Under the pieces are notes generated by a model, which made no database searches, was not told where the DNA came from, and worked only from the letters and a program-made list of their open reading frames with translations. A stretch of 64,000 bases of DNA from Isosphaeraceae bacterium. GTDB taxonomy: Bacteria > Planctomycetota > Planctomycetia > Isosphaerales > Isosphaeraceae. Shown here piece after piece: positions 27,535-37,200 of this stretch; the stretch's first letter is position 1; every line of letters begins with the position of its first letter. The position numbers were made by a program, and so were the translations under genes. The stretch spans positions 32,246 to 96,245 of the forward strand of contig JAJPJC010000152.1 in assembly GCA_021324445.1 (NCBI GenBank), read 5' to 3'.

Positions 27535-29502
27535 TCAGCGCGGGACTTCCTGGAACTCGATGTACTCGATCGCTCCTGGGCCGAGTTCGAGATGGAGATC
27601 GCCCGGGTTCTGATGCGTCTTGCCGGATCGCCATTCCCGGGCGGTTTGGCACGCATCCTTGGGCTTCAGTCGCACGCGCGCGATGGCCGTGGGGTCGATG
27701 AGCGCGGGTTGATCCGGCTTCTTGATCACGCCTCGGTTGTTGATCAGCTCGACAACCCAGCCGCTGGGGATTCGGTTGAACTGATACTGCACGGGGTCCC
27801 CCGTGACCTCGATCGGCAGGAATTGTCGCGACAAGGTCTTCAGTCGTTCCTCGGAAATCGCCCCGGGGCGGCCAGTGAGCGGGTTGATCCAGGGTCCGAG
27901 CACTTCGACTTCACCCTGGCTCGCGACTCGATCGAACTCGGCACCCAGAGCTTCGCGGTGGCGCGGCGAGATCAGCACCCGACTGCCGCGGCGGAGTGAT
28001 TCTTCCAACTCACCGAGGAAGGCGGGATCGAACTCGATGTCGCCGGCCAGGAGGATCACCGGGTAGGTGGGAAGGACCTCGGGCGGCGCGCTCGTCAGAA
28101 GCACGTCGAAGATTTCGCCGTACGGGGTCGGGCGCACGTAGCTGCTTTCCGGGTTCTCGCGGTCCCGCCGGGTATGAATGTGATCGCTGCCGGGGAAGAG
28201 TTGGTAGTCGAACAAGTCGCGGATTTCGCGGTCGCCCGGCGTCGGATCCAGAATGCCCCAGGGCTTGTCCATATAAGCGTTGTATCCCGCGTACCGATCG
28301 AGGACGACCGCCACCGGGGTGTAGGGAATGCCCCGGTCCTTGCCCTGCATGAATCGGAAGACTTCCGCAGCCTTCCGGCCATGCGGCGTCAGCGTCCACG
28401 GTGCTTCTGCCTTCTCAAAAAAGATGGCTATGCTGTTCTCGGGCGTGACCATCGCAGTTCCCGCAAACCAGGAGTGCAGCCACATCCGCTCGTAGAAATT
28501 CAGCGAGTGGCCCGCGTCAAGTCCGCGCGTCCACCGGCCCTCTTTCCGCAGCGGTCCGCTAGTGGTGCAGGCACCCGAGAACCAAGGACTGACCTGCACC
28601 GACCACGGTTTTTTCCACTGGCGCGAGGCCCCGCGCGCGAAGGCAAGTTTCGATTGAGTAAACGCGATGTTCTCACCAACCTCCAGGCCGATGCACCGGG
28701 CGCCCCACTCGCCGGCGTACGCCTCGTAGTGCGAATGCCCGGTCACGCTGATCACGCGGCCGAGCAAGTCGCGCGTGCGGCTTTGGAAGTAGTCTTTGAC
28801 GATGTCGTAACATTCTTTGCGGCTGGTCGGACGACGGTCGTATCCCGCGAGGCCGGCCGGCTTCATCAGGTGCTTGAACTTGTCAAACTCATTGCCGTAA
28901 ACCTCACGCCACCACGGCGTCTTGGTGGAGAGGACGTGAAAGTAATAGCCCCATTCGCCCAATTGATAAGCTGTGAAAATACCGGCATCATCCATGGCCG
29001 AGATGGCGCTTTTTTGCTCGCCGCCCATGACGGCTCGTCCGCCCTTGATTTGCATCTCCGCGCCGGAATAGAACACGGCCGGCCAGCCGACGGTGGCGAG
29101 ATAATCGAAGATCGGCTTCGTCCGGGCATGGGGACTAGGCCCCGGGTCAAAGCCATTGCCGAGCTTTTGCTCCCGCATGACGCGCACGAGTTGCTGGATT
29201 TCGTGCAGCTCGCCCGGCGCGTTATAGATGGTGAAGACGAACCCGTGTTGGCCGGGTAGCAACTGGACCTGCTGCGCATTGCGCGCCAGCGTTTCGTAGG
29301 AGAAAAACGAAATGCTGGGCACAGTTGACGTCGAAGCATCATGTTCAGGGACGACGCTGGGCTCGGCGAGCCGAGGGGCCAGTCGTTGCGGCGGCCGAGG
29401 TTCACCTGCCATGAGGACACTGAAGCCAGATGCGACCACGAGCACTAGCAGTGCTGGGCCCGACACGCTCAAAGGCAGGGGCGATTTGAGAATCGTCGGC
29501 AT
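27535..29502 (-). CDS. Secreted glycoside-hydrolase-like protein
   Basis: 655 residues from ATG 29502, which starts a signal peptide (MPTILKSPLPLSVSGPALLV then LVVASGFSVLMAGEP). The body looks like a TIM-barrel: GHSHYEAYAGEWGARCIGLE then VGENIAFTQSKLAFARGASR and QWKKPWSVQVSPWF, a pattern of the kind seen in glycosidases, with Glu residues that could be catalytic. The C-terminal third (YPVILLAGDIEFDPAFLGEL, SRVLISPRHREALG) resembles the trimerisation and beta-sandwich domains of GH42-like enzymes. Family not identified with certainty. It is the last gene of a cassette headed by an ECF sigma factor and starts 8 bp after the preceding small gene. Confidence 0.65.
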   Translation of the reverse strand: MPTILKSPLPLSVSGPALLVLVVASGFSVLMAGEPRPPQRLAPRLAEPSVVPEHDASTSTVPSISFFSYETLARNAQQVQLLPGQHGFVFTIYNAPGELHEIQQLVRVMREQKLGNGFDPGPSPHARTKPIFDYLATVGWPAVFYSGAEMQIKGGRAVMGGEQKSAISAMDDAGIFTAYQLGEWGYYFHVLSTKTPWWREVYGNEFDKFKHLMKPAGLAGYDRRPTSRKECYDIVKDYFQSRTRDLLGRVISVTGHSHYEAYAGEWGARCIGLEVGENIAFTQSKLAFARGASRQWKKPWSVQVSPWFSGACTTSGPLRKEGRWTRGLDAGHSLNFYERMWLHSWFAGTAMVTPENSIAIFFEKAEAPWTLTPHGRKAAEVFRFMQGKDRGIPYTPVAVVLDRYAGYNAYMDKPWGILDPTPGDREIRDLFDYQLFPGSDHIHTRRDRENPESSYVRPTPYGEIFDVLLTSAPPEVLPTYPVILLAGDIEFDPAFLGELEESLRRGSRVLISPRHREALGAEFDRVASQGEVEVLGPWINPLTGRPGAISEERLKTLSRQFLPIEVTGDPVQYQFNRIPSGWVVELINNRGVIKKPDQPALIDPTAIARVRLKPKDACQTAREWRSGKTHQNPGDLHLELGPGAIEYIEFQEVPR

Positions 29503-29510
29503 GAAATCGT

Positions 29511-29744
29511 TTAATCCTTGAGAGGTTGGGTCGGCGTTGCGGTCTTGCTTTTTACCCAACCTTGTGGTGAAACCTGGTCGGCCCTGGCGAATGGCTTGGG
29601 AGGGCCGGCGTCCGCGGGCATGCCCAGTTCAGTCCCCTCATGCCCCCCCCAACCAAAGGCGATGATCACTTGATGGACAGCGGCAATTCCAAGAACGCCT
29701 ATCAGCAAAGCGATCGCCGCGCCCATCATCACGCTTCGCCTCAT
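29511..29744 (-). CDS. Small membrane protein with GMPADA motif
   Basis: 77 residues from ATG 29744, which has GGGAGA 7 bases upstream; an in-frame ATG at 29759 lacks a site. One N-terminal membrane helix (MMGAAIALLIGVLGIAAVHQ), then a short exposed tail containing LGMPADAGPPKPF. The motif recurs in the lipoprotein at 29944-30156. It sits between that lipoprotein and the glycoside-hydrolase-like gene, all on one strand. Function unknown. Confidence 0.65.
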   Translation of the reverse strand: MRRSVMMGAAIALLIGVLGIAAVHQVIIAFGWGGHEGTELGMPADAGPPKPFARADQVSPQGWVKSKTATPTQPLKD

Positions 29745-29943
29745 TGAACGATCTCCCATTGCTGTTGAGCTACCGCGCGGACCGACCCTGCACGCGCTCG
29801 GTTTGGTCCGGAACCGCACCGCCCGCGACGTTTGAGAATGTGGACCTCGAATTCAGAATCCGGGCGACGGCTGAAACACCGCCGCTCGGATCGAGCCGAC
29901 GATCAAGGGGTGGCCCGGCCGTGGGCCTCTCCTTCAAGGAGGC

Positions 29944-30156
29944 TCAGGGTTTGCCTCCTACACCAGGAGAGCCTCTCTTGGTCTTCATCATCGCTGCTTT
30001 CTTTACCATCTCTTTCATGTTCTTGAACTTGTCGGACATATCGATCTGCTTGGGCGGTGGTGCGTCGGCAGGCATACCCACGTCGGCACCGCCCCCGCAG
30101 GCCGAAAAGCTCAGCATCAGAGCAGCCATCGCGCCCGTCGCCACGATTCGTTTCAT
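29944..30156 (-). CDS. Small lipoprotein with GMPADA motif
   Basis: 70 residues from ATG 30156 behind GGAGG. Signal peptide MKRIVATGAMAALMLSFSAC with a lipobox-like LSFSAC, so the mature protein would start at Cys20. The mature part carries VGMPADAPPPKQID and a Lys/Met-rich helix (SDKFKNMKEMVKKAAMM). It begins 24 bp after the DUF1559 gene stop, so it is in the same operon. Comparable small proteins commonly follow DUF1559 genes in planctomycetes; their role is unknown. Confidence 0.75.
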   Translation of the reverse strand: MKRIVATGAMAALMLSFSACGGGADVGMPADAPPPKQIDMSDKFKNMKEMVKKAAMMKTKRGSPGVGGKP

Positions 30157-30180
30157 CGGCAAGCCTCCGAGGGATTTGAC

Positions 30181-31314
30181 TCAGTACTGATCCGAGCTGA
30201 CCACTTCACCCAGGGCCTTCGTTCCGATCGCCCAGAAAATCTGAGTCGAAATCGAGTCCTTGATGAACTGGACGTGACCATCGCTAAAGCAAAGGTTGAC
30301 TCCACCCGGATGGTTGCTCGTGGGCGGGAAGGCACCGTTCGTGTAGCCGACCGACCAGCCGAGACTCGAAGAGGACTGGCACGACAGCTTGTTTGGCGTG
30401 TTGTAATGGTTGTAGGCATTGGTCGCCCAGTCCCAGATGTACTGCATGGACCAGGACATCCCGACGTAGTAGCTCAGCGAGGCGGCCTGTGTCGTTCCGG
30501 GAATTCCTTGGCAAGCCTTCACGGCTGCCACTGCGACATTATAATTGCCGGGGGTCCAGAACTCTGATGCGCCCGGCCAATTGGGGCCGCCCGGGAAGGC
30601 GTCGCGCTTGCCGCTTGTGGTGTTACCCGCATACGGCAGTGGGGTGCCGGGGACTGTGCCCTGGAGTTTCTCACTGAACAGTGCCGTATTCGAGGTGCCG
30701 TCGACGACGGCTTCGACGCCGAACCAGGCCATGTCGCCGTTGGTCGGCCAACCCTGCGCCCCCACGGGTACTCCAATGGCAGCGGCGTTGATGGGCGTGG
30801 CAGGAGCATAGGGGATAACAATCGTCCCCGTATACGGCATGAGCGGCTGTGGACCACCGTTGTTGCCGAAGTAATTCGTCGGCGCCCAGGGCGCCCAGAC
30901 GGGAGCCCCGGGTCGGACTTTCTGGTTCTCGGACGGGCACAGGAACGCGGCAAGCGCCGAGTACGAGACCGTCGTATTCACCAGCTGCGACATGTCGTAA
31001 TCGAAGTTCACGGCGTTGTAGAGCGGCGTTTGCTCCAGATTGGGTAAGATCGCGACCGCCCATGATGGGCAGTAGCCCCAGGAGCCCACGAGCGGCCCCC
31101 CAAACATGGTCGAAGCGGGGAACACGTTGTTCTGCGAAATGTAGTTGTGAACCGCCAAGCCAAGCTGCTTGAGGTTGTTGTTGCACTGTGCACGCCGGGC
31201 CGCCTCGCGGGCCGACTGGACGGCGGGAAGGAGCAGGGCGATCAAGACGGCGATGATGGCGACGACCACCAACAGCTCGATCAGGGTGAAACCACGACGA
31301 CGCAAGCGTGACAT
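30181..31314 (-). CDS. DUF1559 pseudopilin-like protein
   Basis: 377 residues from ATG 31314. The N-terminus [20 protein letters not shown] is a type IV pilin/pseudopilin signal: a prepilin peptidase would cut after G in RRRGFTLIE and the following helix anchors or assembles the protein. [20 protein letters not shown] is the signature start of DUF1559, and the C-terminus has the H-x9-DGHV-type block ([20 protein letters not shown]). DUF1559 proteins are hugely expanded in planctomycetes and thought to be extracellular. Follows the FecR-LamG gene by 145 bp. Confidence 0.93.
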   Translation of the reverse strand: MSRLRRRGFTLIELLVVVAIIAVLIALLLPAVQSAREAARRAQCNNNLKQLGLAVHNYISQNNVFPASTMFGGPLVGSWGYCPSWAVAILPNLEQTPLYNAVNFDYDMSQLVNTTVSYSALAAFLCPSENQKVRPGAPVWAPWAPTNYFGNNGGPQPLMPYTGTIVIPYAPATPINAAAIGVPVGAQGWPTNGDMAWFGVEAVVDGTSNTALFSEKLQGTVPGTPLPYAGNTTSGKRDAFPGGPNWPGASEFWTPGNYNVAVAAVKACQGIPGTTQAASLSYYVGMSWSMQYIWDWATNAYNHYNTPNKLSCQSSSSLGWSVGYTNGAFPPTSNHPGGVNLCFSDGHVQFIKDSISTQIFWAIGTKALGEVVSSDQY

Positions 31315-31459
31315 TGCAAGTCTCCGTATTGGGGAAGAACGTGGCGAATACAGACCCTCGAAAAAGAACGAAAAAGTCGTTTGGCCCCGGGAATGGATGA
31401 CAGAGGACGCGACGATTGCGGCCTCCGCCAAGCCACGAATGTTGTCGCTGCCGCCGGTA

Positions 31460-33199
31460 TCAGGAGCTCGGTTTCCCTTCCTCGTACATCTCCTTGATTT
31501 CGGCACCGGTGAGGACGCGGCACAAGATCACGAACTCGTCGATCCGGCCGTTGAGGCTTCGGATCGTGGACGAATCCGGCATCGCGGGCATCGCGGTTGG
31601 ATTCCAGTTCCAGTTGCCGATCGTGGCCGCGCCGATCCGGAGCGTGATCGGATACTGGAGCCGTCGTTCGAAGACGCAAGTCCCGTTGAGGTAGTGGGAG
31701 ACCCTGTTCCGCGGCTTGTCATAGACCGTGGCGATATGGACCCATTGACCGAGGTAGCTCGGTCCCAGGAGCGGGCGGGAGTCGTAGTCCACATTCCGTT
31801 GGCCCTCGTCGGCCGCCGCGACGCCGAGGACGATCTGCCCCGATGCGGTCAACTGCCAATGGGCTTCTCCCGGATCGAAGTCATCGGTCAGCATGAGGGA
31901 GCTGTACCAATGGTTGAGTCCCTCGATGCGAACCCACGCCGCCATTGACAATTGATCGAACCGGCCCGGGACGTTGATGCGGACGCGGTCGCTCGTGCGT
32001 TTGAATTCCAGGGCGGTCTTTCCCGGCCAACGACCCGGACACCAGAGGCAGCCGACGATCGAGCCATCGAGCGAGCTGTCGCCCCGGGCGGCGACGTTCC
32101 GCAAGGTGCGCTCCCAGGTGTTGCCGACCTCGAAGCTGTAATAGACGACAGTGGCCGGATCGGCACGGAGCGCCCGGCTGTGCGCCAGCCAGAGCTCCTG
32201 GCGGCGCCGGTGGTGGGCATCTTCCAGCCGGACCAGCCGCGAGTAATCGACGAAATCCGTCGGGTCGGCCGCGATCTCCCGGAACACGCCGTCGCGGCCG
32301 AAGTCGGCTCCGCGGCCGGCCTTGAGGCTCTGAGCGGCTGCGGCCGCGGGCCCGCCCACGGCCTGGAGCTCGACTTCGCCCTCCACGACGTGGACCTGTC
32401 CCCGCCCCTGTTCATCGACGGACATGGCGAACTCGGTGCCGAGGTCGATGGCGTTGACGCCGGGCGCGGCGATGGTGAAACCGCGGGCGTGCGGGGGGAC
32501 GTGGGCACGCAGCTTTCCCCGGCGACAGATCGCCTTGTAGGGAGACAGCAACTCGAAGTCGCTCGGACCTTCGATGATCACGCTCGCGCCACTGATGAAT
32601 TCGATCTGGACCAGGCCGGAGGCGAGCCGGAGGCGGCCGGGCGCGAGCGCGGAGCCCTCATCGTAGGAGACGTCCGCCTCGTTCCAGTGCGCATCGACGA
32701 CGCGGGTCAACACGGCCACCGCCTCCTTCAGACCTGTCGTACCCGGGGTGGTCACGAGATCGACCTCGGCGGCGTGCGGGACGGGCGCGGACTTCGGAGC
32801 TCGTCGCGGGTTCGCTCCCCACCAGTGAGATCCGAGCAAGACCGCCCAAAACAGCGCGATCGCCAAGGCGGCGAGCCAGAAAACCGGGCGGCGCCACGGC
32901 CTGATCGGCCGCACGGCCGCGCCCTCATCATCGAGGCGGCGACGGAGTCTCCGCAGGAACGCACGGTCGTCCGCCTCGGAGGCCAGCCGCATCTCCAGCG
33001 ACTCGACGAAGGCTCGCTCGTGGGGCACGGCGTGCTGGCGCAGCAGGTCATCGACCATCAGCATGAGGACGACCTCCCGCTCAAAGGCCGGGTCGTCCTT
33101 CAGGGCGGTGGCCAGGACCTCGCCGTCGCTCGGCTCGGGTTCGCCGTCGAGGAATCGGGCCAGTGCCTGTTCGATCGCAATCCGTTCCCTGTCATTCAT
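31460..33199 (-). CDS. FecR-LamG transmembrane regulator-like protein
   Basis: 579 residues. An N-terminal cytoplasmic region (about 1-100) that could hold an anti-sigma segment, one membrane helix ([19 protein letters not shown], about 104-122), then a periplasmic FecR domain ([53 protein letters not shown]) and a C-terminal concanavalin-like LamG domain ([40 protein letters not shown]). The ATG follows the ECF sigma gene stop by 7 bp, a classic sigma/anti-sigma pair. LamG would sense or bind a glycan. Inference: it holds the sigma factor inactive until a surface ligand appears. Confidence 0.88.
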   Translation of the reverse strand: MNDRERIAIEQALARFLDGEPEPSDGEVLATALKDDPAFEREVVLMLMVDDLLRQHAVPHERAFVESLEMRLASEADDRAFLRRLRRRLDDEGAAVRPIRPWRRPVFWLAALAIALFWAVLLGSHWWGANPRRAPKSAPVPHAAEVDLVTTPGTTGLKEAVAVLTRVVDAHWNEADVSYDEGSALAPGRLRLASGLVQIEFISGASVIIEGPSDFELLSPYKAICRRGKLRAHVPPHARGFTIAAPGVNAIDLGTEFAMSVDEQGRGQVHVVEGEVELQAVGGPAAAAAQSLKAGRGADFGRDGVFREIAADPTDFVDYSRLVRLEDAHHRRRQELWLAHSRALRADPATVVYYSFEVGNTWERTLRNVAARGDSSLDGSIVGCLWCPGRWPGKTALEFKRTSDRVRINVPGRFDQLSMAAWVRIEGLNHWYSSLMLTDDFDPGEAHWQLTASGQIVLGVAAADEGQRNVDYDSRPLLGPSYLGQWVHIATVYDKPRNRVSHYLNGTCVFERRLQYPITLRIGAATIGNWNWNPTAMPAMPDSSTIRSLNGRIDEFVILCRVLTGAEIKEMYEEGKPSS

Positions 33200-33206
33200 G
33201 CTCGAA

Positions 33207-33770
33207 TTATCCCATCCTCAGCTCTCTGCTGCGCGTCATGCACGCGAGTAATGACCGACGGAGCCGGAGCAGGGCCTGACGAATCGAGCTGGAGGTCTTC
33301 CCAAGGCGGCTTCCAATCTCTCCCGGGCTCAACTCCTCGAAATAACGCTGGCGCAGGAGGTCTTGAGCAGGCCGCGCCATCTTGGACAAACAGTTCCGGA
33401 GGGCGGCCAACTCGTCCTCCTCGTGATCTTGGCACCCCATGCAGGGTAGCCGGGCCTCCTCGATCTCCAGGAGCAGGTCGGTGACATGATCCGAAAGCAA
33501 CCTGTTCCGTCGTGATTCCTTGCGGCGTTCGCCCGCGACGATCCGGCGAGCGATCTGACGCACCCAGGCCCCGAAGTCGCCGTCGCGATCAAATTCGTCG
33601 AGCTTCCTGAAGCTCACGAGAAACACTTCCTGGGCGATGTCGTCCACGTCCTCGGAGCGCACACCCAGAGAATGGATGAATGCGCGCAGCCGCCTGTGTT
33701 CCCGCTCAACTTGCTCCAGGAACCATCGCTGGGGGTTGCTGGACGGCATTTCCTCGGTCTCCGCAAACAT
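33207..33770 (-). CDS. ECF-type RNA polymerase sigma factor (planctomycete group)
   Basis: 187 residues (or 180 from ATG 33749, which has a better placed GGAG). Region 2 is VDDIAQEVFLVSFRKLDEFD with the -10-binding helix near FGAWVRQIARRIVAGERRKE; region 4 is LSPGEIGSRLGKTSSSIRQALLR, a helix-turn-helix for -35 recognition. Between them lies a short Cys-containing loop (LPCMGCQDHEED) that is unusual for the class and could bind a metal. It heads the cassette with FecR-LamG, DUF1559, two tiny proteins and a glycoside-hydrolase-like protein. Confidence 0.9.
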   Translation of the reverse strand: MFAETEEMPSSNPQRWFLEQVEREHRRLRAFIHSLGVRSEDVDDIAQEVFLVSFRKLDEFDRDGDFGAWVRQIARRIVAGERRKESRRNRLLSDHVTDLLLEIEEARLPCMGCQDHEEDELAALRNCLSKMARPAQDLLRQRYFEELSPGEIGSRLGKTSSSIRQALLRLRRSLLACMTRSRELRMG

Positions 33771-34294
33771 GCGAACCCAGGACGCATCGCCTCAGTCGGG
33801 ATGACGTTACGTCCGCCCACTGATCAGGTTCCGGCGAACGAACGTGGGTTGCGAGGCCCACTTCCTGCTCGGGCCGTCGCGGTGGGAGCCGTCCGGATTC
33901 CGGTTTGGATTACAGGGTGGGAGCCTGGCGGCCAGCGTGGTTGGTAAGAGCCATCAATTCATCCCTCGCTGGTTTACTGGGTCCGGGGAGAGCCGGCGAT
34001 GAAGCCTCGCCAATGCCATCAGCCTGGGAATGCGCGTGGAGGAAAACCGGGTCGGCCCCAGGATCGGCCTCCGCACGAAACTCGGCGATGCTGTCGGTCT
34101 CATAAAGTAATGGCGCGAGGGGCCGTCGCGTTACTTAAGAAGCAGACTTTCGCCGGGCCGAACCGGGCCTGGTCCCGGGAAATGGGTCCCGGTTAGGACG
34201 GCTCTCCCGTGCCGTTGGCTCGGACGGCTCGGGAGAGCCGTCCTACCAATCCACGGGTCCAGCGAAGGGGGACCGGACACGAGAGCCGAGCCGT
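33771..34294. other. Intergenic region upstream of the ECF sigma gene
   Basis: 524 bp separating two minus-strand units. Apart from the hairpin at 34195-34244, nothing coding is seen; translations are short and Arg-rich. The sigma gene's promoter should lie here. Confidence 0.4.
34195..34244. terminator. Strong hairpin behind the exporter gene
   Basis: Perfect 15-bp arms AGGACGGCTCTCCCG (34195-34209) and CGGGAGAGCCGTCCT (34230-34244) around a 20-base loop. It lies 51 bp after the transporter's stop on the minus strand, where a terminator is expected. No U-tract follows, so it may instead be a dispersed hairpin repeat that serves as an mRNA end. Confidence 0.55.
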
Positions 34295-37200
34295 TCAGAG
34301 CATCTGCCGCCGGGCCAGGTCGCGGAACGGGCCCGGCTCGTCCAGGAGCTGATCGTAGCGGCCGGACTGGACGATCCGGCCGTCGGTCAGGACGTAGATG
34401 CGATCGGCCTTGATGACGCCGTCGAGGCGGTGGGCGATCACCAGCCGGGTGACGCCCTGGAGCTGGTTGCTGAGGCTCTCCGAGATGATCGACTGGGTGA
34501 GGTTGTCCAGGGAACTGGTCGCCTCATCGAGCAGGAGGATTCTCGGCCGGTGGACGATCGCCCGGGCGATGAGCAGCCGCTGCCGCTGACCGCTGGAGAG
34601 GTTGCCGCCGCCTTCCCCGACCAGGGTGTGCATCTCCATTGGCATGGCGCGGATGTCCTCTTCGAGGCCCGCCAGGCGCGCGGCCTGCCAGGCGTCAGCG
34701 AGGCCCAGGCCGGGGGCGAAGCCGACGATGTTGCCGAAGATGTCGCTGGGCATGAGCTGGGCATGCTGCAACACCACGCCGATCTGCCGGCGCACGTCCC
34801 GCAGGTCGAGCGTGCCCAGCTCGCGGCCGTCGTAGGTGACTGTCCCGGAGTCCGGGGTCTCGAACCCCAGGAGCAGCCGCATCAGGGTCGACTTCCCCGC
34901 GCCGGAGGGGCCCACGATGGCCACGAACTCGCCGGGACGGACCTGAAGACTCACGTCATCCAGGACCTTGGTCCCTTGATCCTGACCCGAATAGCGGAAG
35001 GAGACGTGATTCAGCGCCAGGGCGCCGGCGAGCGGGACCGGCTCGAGCACGGCCGCGGGGAACTCGGGCCGCTCGGCGAGGATCGGCCGGATGCGCTGGC
35101 ACATCGGCAGCAAGTCCAGCAGGCCGATTGAGGTCGTGCATCCGGCCAGGACGGCGGCCACCAGGTTGGCGAAGGCGAGGTTGAACGCCAGGAAGCGGCC
35201 CGCGTGCAACAGCCCCGGGTCGAGGTAGATCGCTCCGGTGTAGACGACCATGGCCGTCAGGATCGGGACCACCGCCAGCCACTGGTGGATCGCATTGGAG
35301 TAGCGCCGCGAGCCGATCATCAGGGCCAGGCGCCGGCCGGCCGGCCCGGCCCAGCGCGCCAGGGCACGGCCCTCGGCCCCCGCGCTGCGCAGCGGGATGA
35401 TGCCGCCGAAGAGCTCCAGCAGCAGCCCGGAGAGGACCCCGTCGAGACGCCGGATCGCCGTCTCGCGGTGGAATCGGCCCGTCAAGAGCCAGGCCATGAT
35501 CGCGATCGTCACCCCCAGCAGAAGGCCCGCGCCGAGGGCCAGTCGCCAACTGTAGTAAGTCAGCAAGGCCAGGTTCAAGAGCGAGAAGACGCCGGTGACG
35601 ACGGTGGTCACCACCGCGGCGGAGGCCTTGTTGAAGATCTCGCTCAACCCCATCGCCCGCAGCGCCAGGTCCCCCGAGGAGAACTCGCCGAAGAACCGGC
35701 TGGGCAGCCGGAGCAGGCGGTCCCAGACCGCCGGGATCAGCGCCGCGGTGACCCGGCCCTGGATCCGCAGGACCAGGAATCCTTGCATGGCCCCGCTGAT
35801 TGCCCCCGCCAGCGCCAGCACGACAAGGAATCCGCCCATCACGGCGAGTCGCGAGAGGTCGGCCTCGGGGATGACCTGGTCGACCAGGATGCCCGAGGCA
35901 ATCGGGATCGACAGTCCCAGGATCGCGCCCAGGAAGGCCAGGAGCAGCACCCGGCGCAGGTCGCGCGCCAACTCGCGGAGTCCCTTGCTGAAGCGGCCGA
36001 GGTCGGCGAACGAGAGCGGCTCGTCGGGGAGCAGACGGTAGAAGGTCCACGCTTCGGGCGCGATCTCGCCGGCCAGGTGCTGGTCCACGGGCCGGAGCGA
36101 CCCGTCGGGATCGCGGAGCAGATAGCCCCCTCCGCGCCCTCGCCGGGCCCCTTTGGCCGGCAGCAGGGCGACCGGGACCGGGACACGGCCGTCGCCGGTG
36201 AGCTGACCGAGCAAGGGCTCCGTGCCGCCACGACGCCACCAGTCGTCGGGAAGGGTGACCGGGCGCACCTGGAAGCCCGAGGTCCGGGCGAGCTCACCCA
36301 GCGGATCGGACGGGGCCCTCGTGTCGGCATCGGGACTGGCACGGTGAGCCCGGACCTCGATGCCAAGGACGGCCCCGACCGCGCGACAGGCGGCCGCCAG
36401 CGGACCCTCTTCAGGATCGGCCGCGGGCACGGTCGCTTCGCCGGCAGCCGCCGCCAGCTCCATGGCGACCGTCGCAACCCGAGTAGCCTCATGGGTAATC
36501 GAGCGCCGGGTCTCCTGCCAACGAGCCCGCGCCTCCCCGTCCTGGATCGCCGCGATGAAATCGAGCGTGGCCCGGTGGAAATCATCGAGGCCCGCCCAGG
36601 GGTCGCCCGATTGAATCATGGCCGCCGTGTCGCAGGTACTGACCCGGCACGCCGTCGTCGCGGTGAGCCAGAAGTGCTCCGTCATGGGGAAGCGTGGCTG
36701 AAGCTCGGTCATCGGCAGCGCGACCCGGTCGAGCAACGAGGAGGTCCCGCCGTGATGTCGGACCCAGGAGACGCCCCCCCGGACGCTGTACCGCTCGCCC
36801 GGCTCGAGCTCGGCGACCGCCCCCTGCCCGAGCTCCCGTGCCGGCCGGACCGGCACGAGCCGGGAGAGCGCCCGGCCGACCCGGAGCAGCCAGTCGTCGA
36901 CCAGCAAGGCGACCTGCTCGGAGAGGCCCTCCTCGAAGCTCAGCCGGATCAAGTCTCCGCGCGCGAACTTCCACAGTTGAGCCGGCCCGGCTCCCACGGC
37001 GACCAGGCCGCCGCCCGACCGGCCCCGGACCCCGCGAATCGCGAAGATCGAGCCGCCCTCCTCGACCCGGCAGAGGTGCCGCCGCCGGCCCCCGAGACCG
37101 TCCCGCTCCCGCTCCGTGAAGAAGACGTCGACACCCCCCGCGATGACCAGCCAGACCGCCTCGACATCGTCCAGGGGCAAGGGGAGATTGGCGGCCGTCC

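Noticed and set aside
24854..27652. 932-residue minus frame across the CRTAC1 gene and the repeat block
   Set aside because: Antisense of FG-GAP repeats plus the GAGACCGC repeat, which gives TAETAETAEE strings; not a protein.
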